Positions 1 to 7,074 of a stretch of DNA of 36,251 nt are shown here, piece by piece. Both the position numbers and the translations under genes were made by a program. Numbering within the stretch: position 1 is the first letter of the stretch; each line of letters starts with the position of its first letter. Source of the stretch: an uncultured bacterium (lineage in GTDB: Bacteria > Patescibacteriota > Minisyncoccia > Phycocordibacterales > CAIJYI01); NCBI GenBank assembly GCA_903824855.1, contig CAIJYI010000038.1:1-36251 (forward strand). Reading direction: 5' to 3'. Under the pieces are notes generated by a model. The model was not told where the DNA came from and made no database searches. It worked only from the letters and a program-made list of their open reading frames with translations.

Positions 1-588
1 AATACTGTTCTTAACGACATAACAATCGACAAGGACTATTTGGAGGTTGCACTTGAGTACTTGAACGACAAACAGAAGCGTGCAGGAGACGAAGAAACCG
101 TCTGTCGGGAGGCATTGCAACTGTCTTATGACAATTGTCAGGTACGACTAAAAAATCTCAATAGGGAATTTACCTCACCGCAAAACGCAAAGCATGATAT
201 ATATACGCCAGAAGAATATCTCGAACAGAAGAAAGATATATTAAACGAAAGACGTAAAATTGAAACGGCACTTGGTGGAATCAAAGATAACTTTGATAAG
301 GTTATTGAGGCTACAGCGAGAACTTTTACCTTCTGCACATTCGCCTCCATACATTTCAACAAAGGGACTCTTCAAGACAAGCGAACGATACTGTCCACAA
401 TCGGCTCGAACCTAACTTTAATCGACAAAAAAGTCTTTATTGAACGCGTACATCCGCTTTTGCTTATTGAAAATGAACTACATTCACAGAAGGCCATTTT
501 AAGCCCGCTCGAACCTAAAAAGAAGGGCTATAACAAAGAAAGAGAGGCAACATTTGTCGCCTCTCTTCCTAGCTGGCTCCGCGGGTAG
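1..588 (+). CDS. Large serine recombinase, C-terminal part (5' end outside window)
   Basis: The reading frame is open from base 1, so the TTG start at 40 in the ORF track is an artefact and the gene enters from the left. The visible 195 residues match the C-terminal region of large serine recombinases: a charged helical coiled-coil stretch (around KDILNERRKIETAL) followed by the end motif seen in this family (GTLQDKRTILSTIGSNLTL). The catalytic Ser domain and zinc ribbon lie outside. It would cut and rejoin DNA at att sites for an integrated element. The last codons overlap the 3' end of the convergent tRNA-Asn gene (574-614), so its stop lies inside the tRNA. That arrangement suggests an element integrated at the tRNA end, but the other boundary is not in view. 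Identification as a serine recombinase is fairly sure; its activity cannot be judged. Confidence 0.75.
   Translation, partial: NTVLNDITIDKDYLEVALEYLNDKQKRAGDEETVCREALQLSYDNCQVRLKNLNREFTSPQNAKHDIYTPEEYLEQKKDILNERRKIETALGGIKDNFDKVIEATARTFTFCTFASIHFNKGTLQDKRTILSTIGSNLTLIDKKVFIERVHPLLLIENELHSQKAILSPLEPKKKGYNKEREATFVASLPSWLRG
531..566 (-). terminator. Intrinsic terminator for tRNA-Asn
   Basis: A perfect 8-bp stem AGAGAGGC/GCCTCTCT (541-548 with 559-566) is followed on the minus strand by TTCTTTGTT. It sits 8 bp beyond the CCA end of the tRNA and inside the 3' end of the recombinase reading frame. On the plus strand no T-run follows, so it serves the tRNA. Confidence 0.6.
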
Positions 589-908
589 GATTCGAACCTA
601 CGACCAATCGGTTACACTTGTCCTTGTGTTAACACAGGGGGTGGACTATATCATCTCCATGTTTGTCTTGCGACAAATTTAGGGGCGAGGCGCTTCGGGC
701 TGAAATGTTTTTTCAAATATTTCAGGCCTACTCCCTTGCGGGATAGTCTCTGAACCTGCCTTGAACTTTCGATCAAGGATTGGCTGCTGATTGCCCTCGG
801 TTTGAACCGGTCGGGTTTCCAGCAATTCACCTCGTTCTTCGATCCGCCTTTCGACGGAAAGCTGCAACTAACTTACAGCCGATTGCTCTACCACTGAGCT
901 ACCGCGGA
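574..908 (-). tRNA. tRNA-Asn(GUU), split by a group I intron, CCA encoded
   Basis: 5' exon is 875-908 and 3' exon 574-614. Joined, they give acceptor TCCGCGG/CCGCGGA, D arm GCTCAGTGGTAGAGC, anticodon stem ATCGG/CCGAT with a 7-nt loop CTGTTAA (anticodon GUU, Asn), T arm GTAGGTTCGAATCCTAC, discriminator G and an encoded CCA. The exon junction is fixed by the intron rules (U.G pair at the 5' splice site and a terminal G at the 3' end). Any other junction gives a 6-nt anticodon loop. The intron falls between anticodon positions 35 and 36. This is the only tRNA seen in the window. Confidence 0.93.
615..874 (-). ncRNA. Group I intron in tRNA-Asn
   Basis: 260 nt between the tRNA exons. P1 is visible: the 5' exon end GGCUGU pairs with intron GCAGCU, leaving the splice-site U opposite G. 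The core signatures are present: a Q-like stretch AATCAGCAGCCAA, the P7 R element TTCAGAGACTA, and the S element GATATAGTCC near the 3' end. The last intron base is G (omega-G). There is no maturase or homing ORF inside; the 62-aa ORF on this strand is chance coding through structured RNA. The subgroup was not assigned. It should self-splice, restoring a 7-nt Asn anticodon loop. Confidence 0.9.
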
Positions 909-1012
909 ATGTGGTATGACGATATTATTGTGTCAGACAGAAGTATCTTTCTGATACCTTGAGATTTTAGCAAAGATGTGAGGAAAATGCAACAAGCATC
1001 AGTTTCTTATGG

Positions 1013-1018
1013 TATACT
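1013..1018 (+). promoter_or_regulatory. -10 box of HNH gene
   Basis: TATACT lies 9 nt before the ATG at 1028 and there is no Shine-Dalgarno sequence, so transcription would start at or just before that codon (leaderless or nearly so). Confidence 0.45.
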
Positions 1019-1027
1019 CATATGTAT

Positions 1028-1357
1028 ATGCCAGAAACAAGAACATATGCGGATCGCGCAGAATATTTAAAAAAAGCTGTCTCGAAACGGAGAAAGAAAC
1101 TTCGAGAAATGGCTCGGGAATACAGCGGTAATAAGTGTGCTATTTGTGGCTATAATAAAAGCCCCAGGGCTTTAAGTTTTCATCATAGGGATCCAAAGAA
1201 AAAAGATTTTGGATTATCAGCGAGAGGGCTTACTCGTTCGTGGGATAAAATACGAGAGGAAATTGATAAATGTGTCCTTCTGTGTGCAAATTGTCACATG
1301 GAAGTTCATGATGGAATTTCGATACTCCCGAAAAAAATAAAAACGACTAATTTGTGA
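1028..1357 (+). CDS. HNH endonuclease
   Basis: A 109-residue small nuclease. The HNH/beta-beta-alpha-metal core is plain: CAICGY, then FHHRDPKKKDF, then CVLLCANCHMEVH, giving two CxxC zinc pairs and the HH plus N/H catalytic residues. The N-terminal third is basic (KKAVSKRRKKL) and likely contacts DNA. ATG at 1028 was chosen over 1022 because the -10 box TATACT is at 1013-1018. Free-standing HNH proteins of this size occur in phages and as homing endonucleases. This one is 120 bp from the 5' end of the intron-containing tRNA, on the opposite strand, so a role in mobility of the intron or of the recombinase element is possible but not shown. The family call is confident; the target is unknown. 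Confidence 0.85.
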   Translation: MPETRTYADRAEYLKKAVSKRRKKLREMAREYSGNKCAICGYNKSPRALSFHHRDPKKKDFGLSARGLTRSWDKIREEIDKCVLLCANCHMEVHDGISILPKKIKTTNL

Positions 1358-1360
1358 TAC

Positions 1361-1389
1361 TTTACAAAATCATAATTATGTGATAATAT
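1361..1389 (+). promoter_or_regulatory. Promoter of NicO/UreH-like transporter gene
   Basis: TTTACA (1361-1366), 17-bp spacer, TAATAT (1384-1389). The resulting leader of about 45 nt carries AAGGAAA 8 nt before the ATG at 1440, so this gene, unlike several neighbours, has a normal leader and Shine-Dalgarno. Confidence 0.5.
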
Positions 1390-1439
1390 AAAATTCGTTG
1401 GTAATTGTTATTGTATTATCTGTTTTAAGGAAATATTTT

Positions 1440-2156
1440 ATGTCACAGGAATTAATTTTACTTTTGATTACGGCGGCGACGCTTGGCTTTGTCCATACGT
1501 TGGCGGGGCCTGACCATTATTTACCTTTTATTGTTATTTCAAAAGCGAAAAAATGGTCTCCCGGGAAAACCGCTTGGATTACGTTTCTTTGTGGCCTTGG
1601 GCATGTTTGCAGTTCTATTTTGATTGGCACTGTCGGTATTGCTTTCGGAATCGCAATACTGAAGGTTACCGCGTTTGAATCAATTCGGGATAATGTTGCC
1701 GGGTGGATGCTCTTCGGATTCGGGCTTGCATATTTTGTTTATGGCTTGCAGAAGTCTTGGAAAAGACGACCTCACGTTCACGAACATCTTCATGATGATG
1801 GAGAAATTCATAAGCACACACATACACACGAAGAAGAACACGCACACGTTCATATTCGTCCGGGCGAAGAAGCGAGTATTACTCCGTGGATACTATTCAG
1901 TATTTTTGTTTTCGGCCCATGCAAGATTTTGATTCCATTACTTATGTATCCGGCCGCGGAAGCAAGCGTTCATGCGACAATTCTCGTTGCGTTAGTATTC
2001 AGTCTTGCGACCGTTGGAACAATGATGACGATTGTCATGCTTGGTACATACGGATTCCGTTCCGTTCATCTTCCTCTTTTGGAACGAAACGTTGAAGCGG
2101 TTGCAGGTTTCTCAATAATGCTCTGCGGTGCAGCGATTCAATTTCTTGGACTGTAG
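1440..2156 (+). CDS. NicO/UreH-like (TauE/SafE-related) membrane transporter with His-rich loop
   Basis: A 238-aa integral membrane protein. TM1 carries GFVHTLAGPDHYLPF, an HxxxxxDH metal-binding signature like that of nickel/cobalt (NicO, NiCoT) and UreH-type transporters. TM2 and TM3 follow (FLCGLGHVCSSILIG and a third helix), then a cytoplasmic loop packed with His and Glu (HVHEHLHDD, HKHTHTHEEEHAHVHI), then FGPCKILIPLLMYP and two further helices. Its expected role is export or uptake of divalent metal ions, with the His loop as sensor or buffer; the substrate cannot be read from sequence. The start at 1440 is supported by AAGGA 8 nt upstream; the tracked start at 1398 adds 14 unlikely residues and lacks a ribosome site. 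A terminator follows immediately. Confidence 0.78.
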   Translation: MSQELILLLITAATLGFVHTLAGPDHYLPFIVISKAKKWSPGKTAWITFLCGLGHVCSSILIGTVGIAFGIAILKVTAFESIRDNVAGWMLFGFGLAYFVYGLQKSWKRRPHVHEHLHDDGEIHKHTHTHEEEHAHVHIRPGEEASITPWILFSIFVFGPCKILIPLLMYPAAEASVHATILVALVFSLATVGTMMTIVMLGTYGFRSVHLPLLERNVEAVAGFSIMLCGAAIQFLGL

Positions 2157-2164
2157 CACTTTTT

Positions 2165-2195
2165 AAAACCCTCGTCTTTGCGGGGGTTTTTATTT
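2165..2195 (+). terminator. Intrinsic terminator after transporter gene
   Basis: AAAACCC-T-CG / CG-G-GGGTTTT stem around TCTTTG, followed by TTTTTATTTTT. The next promoter begins directly after it. Confidence 0.75.
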
Positions 2196-2196
2196 T

Positions 2197-2205
2197 TGAT
2201 ATAAT
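2197..2205 (+). promoter_or_regulatory. Extended -10 promoter, leaderless start
   Basis: TGATATAAT is a perfect extended -10 (TGnTATAAT). Only 7 nt separate it from the ATG at 2213 and there is no Shine-Dalgarno, so the predicted transcription start coincides with the start codon. Confidence 0.7.
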
Positions 2206-2212
2206 ATAAATC

Positions 2213-3007
2213 ATGTTAGAAAACTTTTTTGGTTCAAAGGAGAAAGAATTTCCCGGAAGTTCATTAAATACTTTGAAATCAGAGCACTTGAAAGAGGGTG
2301 TTCGTCCGATTATTGCGGCGGTGGGCACTTTTGGTGACTTTCGTGATGATAATGGAGATATTCTCAATAAAATCTACAACCAATCCGACAATATGAAAAA
2401 TACTGAGGATGTCGATTATTACGCAAAGTTGAAAGATTCACAAAATAAAAATTTTAAACATCCATTTGATAATTCATACGTCATTTCATCAATAAACGAA
2501 AAAGACAAAGTATCTTGGGCTTATAAAAATTGCACAGGTGTGGTAGTTTCCGGGATAGATAAACAAACATTAAAAAATGTTTCTTTTTTAAGTCATCAGG
2601 ATCCGGACTTTTTTTTGGTTTCGGAAAGTTATGCAAATAATACACAGATGTTTCTGAAAGACATACAAGAAAATATTATAGAAATGAAAAAAAATTGTCT
2701 CCCCGGGACAATTGATGCCGCAATCTTTGGAGGTAATTATTTTATCGATGATGACGAACGAAAAAAAGCGTATCTTAAGTCTATTGAGACATTATCATCC
2801 GGTATTTCGGAGCTTCTTGGTTTCACTCCACCAGTTATTGTGGGCCCAAAAATGGTCCACGGAGGAAGTGATAATGTTTATTTTGATAACGAGAATAGAA
2901 GATTGTATATTGTCAGACCCGAAACAGGAAATTCAACGTCAGAAAGTTATCTTCCGAAAGATATAAAAAAACAGGAAAAAATGTGGCAAAAAAGAGATTT
3001 CGAATAA
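2213..3007 (+). CDS. CheD-like protein (paralogue 1)
   Basis: A 264-aa protein, not recognised as a named family. The core resembles the CheD/CNF1-like deamidase fold: a Cys in NCTGVVVSGID, a His 21 residues later in FLSHQDP, then TIDAAIFGGNYF (compare the FGGANMF segment of CheD) and a C-terminal strand pair VYFDNENRRLYIVRP (compare the VYFDTETGRVLV end of CheD). It lacks a signal peptide, so it should be cytoplasmic. The adjacent gene is a clear paralogue sharing all these motifs, which marks the Cys and His as conserved. No chemotaxis genes are visible here, so the substrate would not be a chemoreceptor. The catalytic role is an inference from motif spacing; fold similarity is moderately likely. 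Expressed from a leaderless extended -10 promoter. Confidence 0.7.
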   Translation: MLENFFGSKEKEFPGSSLNTLKSEHLKEGVRPIIAAVGTFGDFRDDNGDILNKIYNQSDNMKNTEDVDYYAKLKDSQNKNFKHPFDNSYVISSINEKDKVSWAYKNCTGVVVSGIDKQTLKNVSFLSHQDPDFFLVSESYANNTQMFLKDIQENIIEMKKNCLPGTIDAAIFGGNYFIDDDERKKAYLKSIETLSSGISELLGFTPPVIVGPKMVHGGSDNVYFDNENRRLYIVRPETGNSTSESYLPKDIKKQEKMWQKRDFE

Positions 3008-3021
3008 TAATCTAAATATTT

Positions 3022-3957
3022 ATGCTTGAAAAAAATTTATCGTCCGAAAAAATGGAAGAGCGAGAAATAAATACTCTCAAATCTGAGCATCTTAACGAGG
3101 GAGTAAAGCCTATCATTTTTTGTGTCGGTACGATTCAAGATTTTCAGAATGATCCCGGTCCTGTTCGAAAAATAGATCGACCCGGAGATGATGAAAATAT
3201 CGCAAATGTAGATTATTGGGCGAAGCATAAAAAATTGATAAGTGAAAATTTTAAAAATGCGAAATATCAATCTTATGTTATTTCTCCCGCTGATGAGAAA
3301 AATAAAATTTCAAAATCCTACAGAGATTGCACGGGGGTAGTGCTTTCGGGAATAGATAAAGAAACAAATAAGGCAATTTCCATATTGACACACCAGGATC
3401 CTACGTATTTTTTGGCTGATGAGTCACATGCAAATAAATTCTTTTCGGATCTTGAAGAAAGAGTTATCGAATTGAAAAAACGCTGTGTCCCGGGAACCAT
3501 CGATGCCGGTATTTTTGGGGGTAATTATGCCGTCTCTGATAAATATGACGATCGGTGGGATGATGAGGCAAGCAATGAGCAATTTCGAGAAAATCATTAT
3601 GACTCAATTACATCGATATCAGATGAACTCTTCGACATGCTTGGTTTTGAACCCGTTATTTTTACGGGACCTAAGACAAATACGGAAGGGGATAGTAACG
3701 ATGATGTTTTTTTTGATAATGAAAATAGACGATTATATATAGTGCGTCCGGAAGTCGGGAATGTTACCACAGAAAGTTATCTTCCAAGTGATGTAAATAA
3801 ACAGAGTAAAAAATGGGAGGACGAATGGGAGGCGAGCCGGCTTGTTACCGTGAGAGAAGAAGAAATGCAGAGATTAAAAAATGAAGCGGAGGATAAGAAA
3901 AAGACAGAAACGCTTTACGCAAAGATTATGTCAACATTCTTTTCCAAAAAGAAATAA
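3022..3957 (+). CDS. CheD-like protein (paralogue 2)
   Basis: A 311-aa protein, tandem paralogue of the preceding gene, 14 bp downstream. Both share NTLKSEHL near the N-terminus, the Cys/His pair with identical 21-residue spacing (DCTGVVLSGIDK ... ILTHQDP), PGTIDAGIFGGNY, LGFEPVIFTGPKT and VFFDNENRRLYIVRPEVG. It differs by an insert of about 10 acidic residues after GGNY and by a roughly 40-residue C-terminal Lys/Glu-rich helix (EEEMQRLKNEAEDKKK) that could form a coiled coil. No Shine-Dalgarno precedes the ATG, so it is either translationally coupled to the first gene or read from its own weak AT-rich promoter. A strong terminator follows, closing a two-gene unit. Function unknown; a cytoplasmic deamidase/amidase-like enzyme is the best guess. 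Confidence 0.7.
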   Translation: MLEKNLSSEKMEEREINTLKSEHLNEGVKPIIFCVGTIQDFQNDPGPVRKIDRPGDDENIANVDYWAKHKKLISENFKNAKYQSYVISPADEKNKISKSYRDCTGVVLSGIDKETNKAISILTHQDPTYFLADESHANKFFSDLEERVIELKKRCVPGTIDAGIFGGNYAVSDKYDDRWDDEASNEQFRENHYDSITSISDELFDMLGFEPVIFTGPKTNTEGDSNDDVFFDNENRRLYIVRPEVGNVTTESYLPSDVNKQSKKWEDEWEASRLVTVREEEMQRLKNEAEDKKKTETLYAKIMSTFFSKKK

Positions 3958-3968
3958 TTAAAAAATAT

Positions 3969-3997
3969 CCGCCACAAGAATGATGTGGCGGTTTTTT
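3969..3997 (+). terminator. Intrinsic terminator of CheD-like pair
   Basis: Perfect stem CCGCCACA / TGTGGCGG with a 7-nt loop, followed by TTTTTT. Confidence 0.9.
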
Positions 3998-4068
3998 GTG
4001 TCGTCAGAGTATCAGTGTTTTGTCAAAAAAAGTGAATTTTAACCTTACGGCTTTGTTTTTTGTTATCA

Positions 4069-4098
4069 TTTGATTTTTGTTATTGTTCGCGATATTAT
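4069..4098 (+). promoter_or_regulatory. Promoter of Na/Pi cotransporter gene, leaderless
   Basis: TTGATT (4069-4074), 18-bp spacer, TATTAT (4093-4098), then 7 nt to the ATG at 4106. AAAGG directly before the ATG is too close to act as a Shine-Dalgarno. Confidence 0.5.
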
Positions 4099-4105
4099 TA
4101 AAGGT

Positions 4106-5986
4106 ATGGAAAAACTCATTAACGCTACGATTAATTCGGAACCCCCTCGGTTTCTGAAGAAATCATATTCTGATGTTAAGCACATTATAAATCTTATTCA
4201 AAAAGAAAAACGATTGCTTCCGATTGCTGTTGTTGTGGCCGTCCTTTTTTTTCTCGTGCATGAGGCGCGGAGTTTCAAAGGGATTGATGCTCTCGGAATG
4301 GGAATTAGTCTTCTTGCCGGCCTCTCAATTTTTCTCTACGGAATGTCGAAAATGGAAAGTTCCCTCGACCGACTTGCCGGTAACCGTGTAAAGAAAATGT
4401 TGGAGAGTGCGACAAAAACAAAAATCTCAGGAGTTGCTACGGGAGCTGCTGTTACGGCACTTGTCGGCTCATCCTCTATCACTACGGTTATCCTTATCAA
4501 CCTTGTATCAACGAGTATCTTGTCATTTGCCCGATCTGTTCCAGTAATTTTTGGAACGAATATCGGCTCGACCATTACTCTTCAGTTGCTTGCCTTTAAT
4601 GTCGATGCGATTATTCCATATTTTCTTGTTCTCGGGTTTTTGATTTTGTTTCTGAATAAGAGTAATAAAAGATGGTACAGTATCGGAAATATCGTTTTTG
4701 GTCTGGCCCTTATTTTCTTCGGACTATATCTTATGAAGACGGCAATGATTCCGCTTCGTAATTTTGAACCGTTCCGCATTTTGATGACGTCCATGGAAAA
4801 TCCATTCTTTGGAATGCTCATCGGATTTATCTTTGCCGGCCTTATTCAGTCCAGCGCAGGAACCGTCGCTATCGTTATCGCCCTCGCAGCCAACGGATTG
4901 GTCACACTTCCTGCCGGTATTGCTCTCATTCTCGGAGTTCATATCGGAAAATGCAGCACAGCGCTTTTAGCCGGAATCGGGAAAAACGGCCTTGCCATGC
5001 GCGTTGTTGTCGCAACCGTGATATTCGCAGTAACGAGTTCTCTCGTGTTTATTTTCTTTATTCCTGAACTTACTTTTGCTGTCCGGGCGATTGGAGGCAG
5101 TATTCCGAGACAGATAGCGAATGCTCACACAATTTTTAATGTTCTTGCCGCAATAGTATTCCTTCCTTTTACCAATCAATTCACCGCTCTCGTGGAAAGA
5201 ATTGTTCCGGCAAAAAGGACTAAAGAAGAGGAAGAATCTATTCCCAAATATTTACGAACAGAAGAAGAAATTCACAGTCCGATGGGAGTCTATTTCGGAC
5301 TTTTGGGAATCAAGCAAGAATTACACAGAATGGGAACAATCGTCATGGATATGTATCAGGATGTTTTACATGCCATGCTCCACGGCACAGATGAAGAATT
5401 AGAGAAAATTGAAAAACGTGATAAAAGCGTCGATGCTCTCTATGACTGTATTTATGAGAACATTATGATTATCAATCTTGTCGACAAATCAGAAGAGCAG
5501 CAAGAAATTTTAGAAAAACTTGAACGATTCGGTGATGAACTTGAACGTGCCGGCGATACCGTAAAAAGATTGGCGCATTATGGAATGGAGAGAATTGATA
5601 AGGAAGTTGAAATCAGTCCGGGGACTCAGCAAAAAATTACCGAAATGCACGGGCTTATTCACGAACAGTTTATGCGCTTACTTAATATCATTTCGGGGGT
5701 CATGTCTAAGGAAGAGCGAGTGAGTACCGAAAAAGAAATTATTGATGAAAGAAACCTTATCCTCAAAAGAAACGAAGAGAATATTCAATATCTTACGAGA
5801 ATTCGAGGGGAGGGTGAAATGCCTTTCCGTATTGAAGCATTCAAGGTTGAACGTGACATGATTCGTTATATGGCGAGATTCTATAAAAAGATTCACCACA
5901 TGGCATCACTTCATCTTTCAAATTATTCAATGGAAAGAGAAGGGGACGAAGAGGAGACTCTCGTTTCTGAAGCTGAGAGCGAATAG
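4106..5986 (+). CDS. Na+/phosphate cotransporter with PhoU-like C-terminal domain
   Basis: 626 aa from the ATG at 4106; the tracked start at 4070 would lie inside the promoter. After an N-terminal amphipathic stretch and one helix, two inverted Na_Pi_cotrans repeats are seen. The first has GLSIFLYGMSKMESSL and the signature GSSSITTVILINLVS with GTNIGSTIT; the second has GLIQSSAGTVAIVIALAANG and GVHIGKCSTALLAGIG. The QSS/SSS motifs are the substrate and Na+ site of the NptA/SLC34-type family. The C-terminal roughly 230 residues are helical and PhoU-like (repeated E-rich amphipathic helices, ERFGDELERAGDTVKRLAHYG), probably gating or regulating phosphate uptake. It should sit in the cytoplasmic membrane. 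The CNNM-like gene follows after 19 bp and may share the transcript. Confidence 0.9.
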   Translation: MEKLINATINSEPPRFLKKSYSDVKHIINLIQKEKRLLPIAVVVAVLFFLVHEARSFKGIDALGMGISLLAGLSIFLYGMSKMESSLDRLAGNRVKKMLESATKTKISGVATGAAVTALVGSSSITTVILINLVSTSILSFARSVPVIFGTNIGSTITLQLLAFNVDAIIPYFLVLGFLILFLNKSNKRWYSIGNIVFGLALIFFGLYLMKTAMIPLRNFEPFRILMTSMENPFFGMLIGFIFAGLIQSSAGTVAIVIALAANGLVTLPAGIALILGVHIGKCSTALLAGIGKNGLAMRVVVATVIFAVTSSLVFIFFIPELTFAVRAIGGSIPRQIANAHTIFNVLAAIVFLPFTNQFTALVERIVPAKRTKEEEESIPKYLRTEEEIHSPMGVYFGLLGIKQELHRMGTIVMDMYQDVLHAMLHGTDEELEKIEKRDKSVDALYDCIYENIMIINLVDKSEEQQEILEKLERFGDELERAGDTVKRLAHYGMERIDKEVEISPGTQQKITEMHGLIHEQFMRLLNIISGVMSKEERVSTEKEIIDERNLILKRNEENIQYLTRIRGEGEMPFRIEAFKVERDMIRYMARFYKKIHHMASLHLSNYSMEREGDEEETLVSEAESE

Positions 5987-6005
5987 TTATTATTAATCAC
6001 CATTC

Positions 6006-6986
6006 ATGGAATATTTAATATTTTTTGTTTTAGTTATTTTATCGGCTTTTTTCTCGAGTGCAGAGACTGCTTATTTCAGTATTCGTCACAGCCAGATCCG
6101 CATAATGCAGGAGCATAAGAAAAAGAATTCAGATTTAGTTCATCGTTTAAAAGATGATCCTGAACGGCTTCTTATCACTATCCTTATCGGTAATAATATA
6201 GTCATATTCGCTTCAGCTTCCTTTGCTACTATTTTTGGGATTAATCATTTTGGACCTGTTGGAGCCGGAATCGCAACATTAGTAGCAACATTCGTGATGC
6301 TTATTTTTGGAGAAATTTTTCCAAAAACTATTGCCATTGTTCACTATATGTCGATGACCTGCCTCTTTGCTAAACCGCTCAATTTTTTTGTTATTCTCTT
6401 TTCTCCGATAACATGGTTTCTTTTAAAAATTCATCACTTCTCCAATAAACTATTGAAGGCCAAAAAACAACCTCTTGTTAGTGAGGAAGAGATTCGCGCA
6501 ATGAGTCGTCTTGGAGTTGAGCATGGGGCAATAGAAAAAGAAGAGCAAGAGATGATAGAGAAAATTTTCCGATTTGATGATGTTAAGGTCGGCGATATAA
6601 TGACGCCTATGCACAAAGTTGAAATACTCGATGGTGACGTTCCTGTTGAACAGATTGCTTATTTTGTATCTCAATCGGGATTCTCAAGATTTCCCGTACA
6701 TAATGGTGGGACTGCGGAAAAAATTGTCGGTTATGTTCATGTGAACGACATCATGAAAGCACTCAATTCTGACGATCGAGAAAAACCGGTTATAGAACTT
6801 ATTACTCCGATAAAATGTGTAAGCTCCGAGCGAACCGTCGATAGTATTTTCCGAAGTATGCAAAAAAGTCGACATCATTTGTATCTGGTATTCGATGATA
6901 AAAATAAACATGCCGTCGGTATTGTAACAATGGAAAACGTTCTGGAAGAAATAGTCGGTGAAATTAAAGACGAGACGGACGACTAA
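6006..6986 (+). CDS. CNNM/HlyC-CorC family membrane protein (DUF21 plus CBS pair)
   Basis: 326 aa. The N-terminal DUF21 membrane domain (about residues 1-180) begins LSAFFSSAETAYFSIRHSQI, diagnostic of this family, and includes LLITILIGNNIVIFASAS and IFGEIFPKTIAI. It is followed by the family linker SEEEIRAMSRLGVEHGAIEKEEQEMIEKIFRF (quoted in part) and two CBS domains (VGDIMTPMHKV onward; PIKCVSSERTV onward). It ends right after the second CBS motif (VTMENVLEEIVGEIKDE), so the usual C-terminal CorC_HlyC domain is absent. Family members are implicated in Mg2+/Co2+ transport or efflux control; the name haemolysin is historical. No Shine-Dalgarno is seen; a TATTAT at 5988-5993 could give a very short leader. 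Confidence 0.9.
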   Translation: MEYLIFFVLVILSAFFSSAETAYFSIRHSQIRIMQEHKKKNSDLVHRLKDDPERLLITILIGNNIVIFASASFATIFGINHFGPVGAGIATLVATFVMLIFGEIFPKTIAIVHYMSMTCLFAKPLNFFVILFSPITWFLLKIHHFSNKLLKAKKQPLVSEEEIRAMSRLGVEHGAIEKEEQEMIEKIFRFDDVKVGDIMTPMHKVEILDGDVPVEQIAYFVSQSGFSRFPVHNGGTAEKIVGYVHVNDIMKALNSDDREKPVIELITPIKCVSSERTVDSIFRSMQKSRHHLYLVFDDKNKHAVGIVTMENVLEEIVGEIKDETDD

Positions 6987-6990
6987 AAAA

Positions 6991-7013
6991 GTTCATCAAG
7001 TTTATAAAGTTAC
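6991..7013. repeat. Short AT-rich repeat, GTTCATCAAGTTTATAAAGTT type
   Basis: A solitary relative of the inverted repeats that bracket the four-helix-bundle gene at 10456-10929 (same GTTCATCAAG-TTATAAAGTT core). It lies between the stop of the CNNM-like gene and its terminator. No gene is attached to this copy. Confidence 0.5.
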
Positions 7014-7032
7014 GGATAAAAAAGAAAAGTAT

Positions 7033-7074
7033 ATAAAAAAACCGTTCCGCATTGTGCGGGACGGTTTTGTTTTT
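7033..7074. terminator. Bidirectional intrinsic terminator
   Basis: Stem ACCGTTCCGCA / TGCGGGACGGT (one G.U) with loop TTG, A-run on the left and TTTTGTTTTT on the right. It serves the convergent genes ending at 6986 (+) and 7075 (-). Confidence 0.85.

Noticed and set aside
679-962. ORFs of 60-62 aa on both strands inside the tRNA-Asn intron
   Set aside because: They read through conserved intron core elements and have no ribosome site; the RNA structure explains the sequence.
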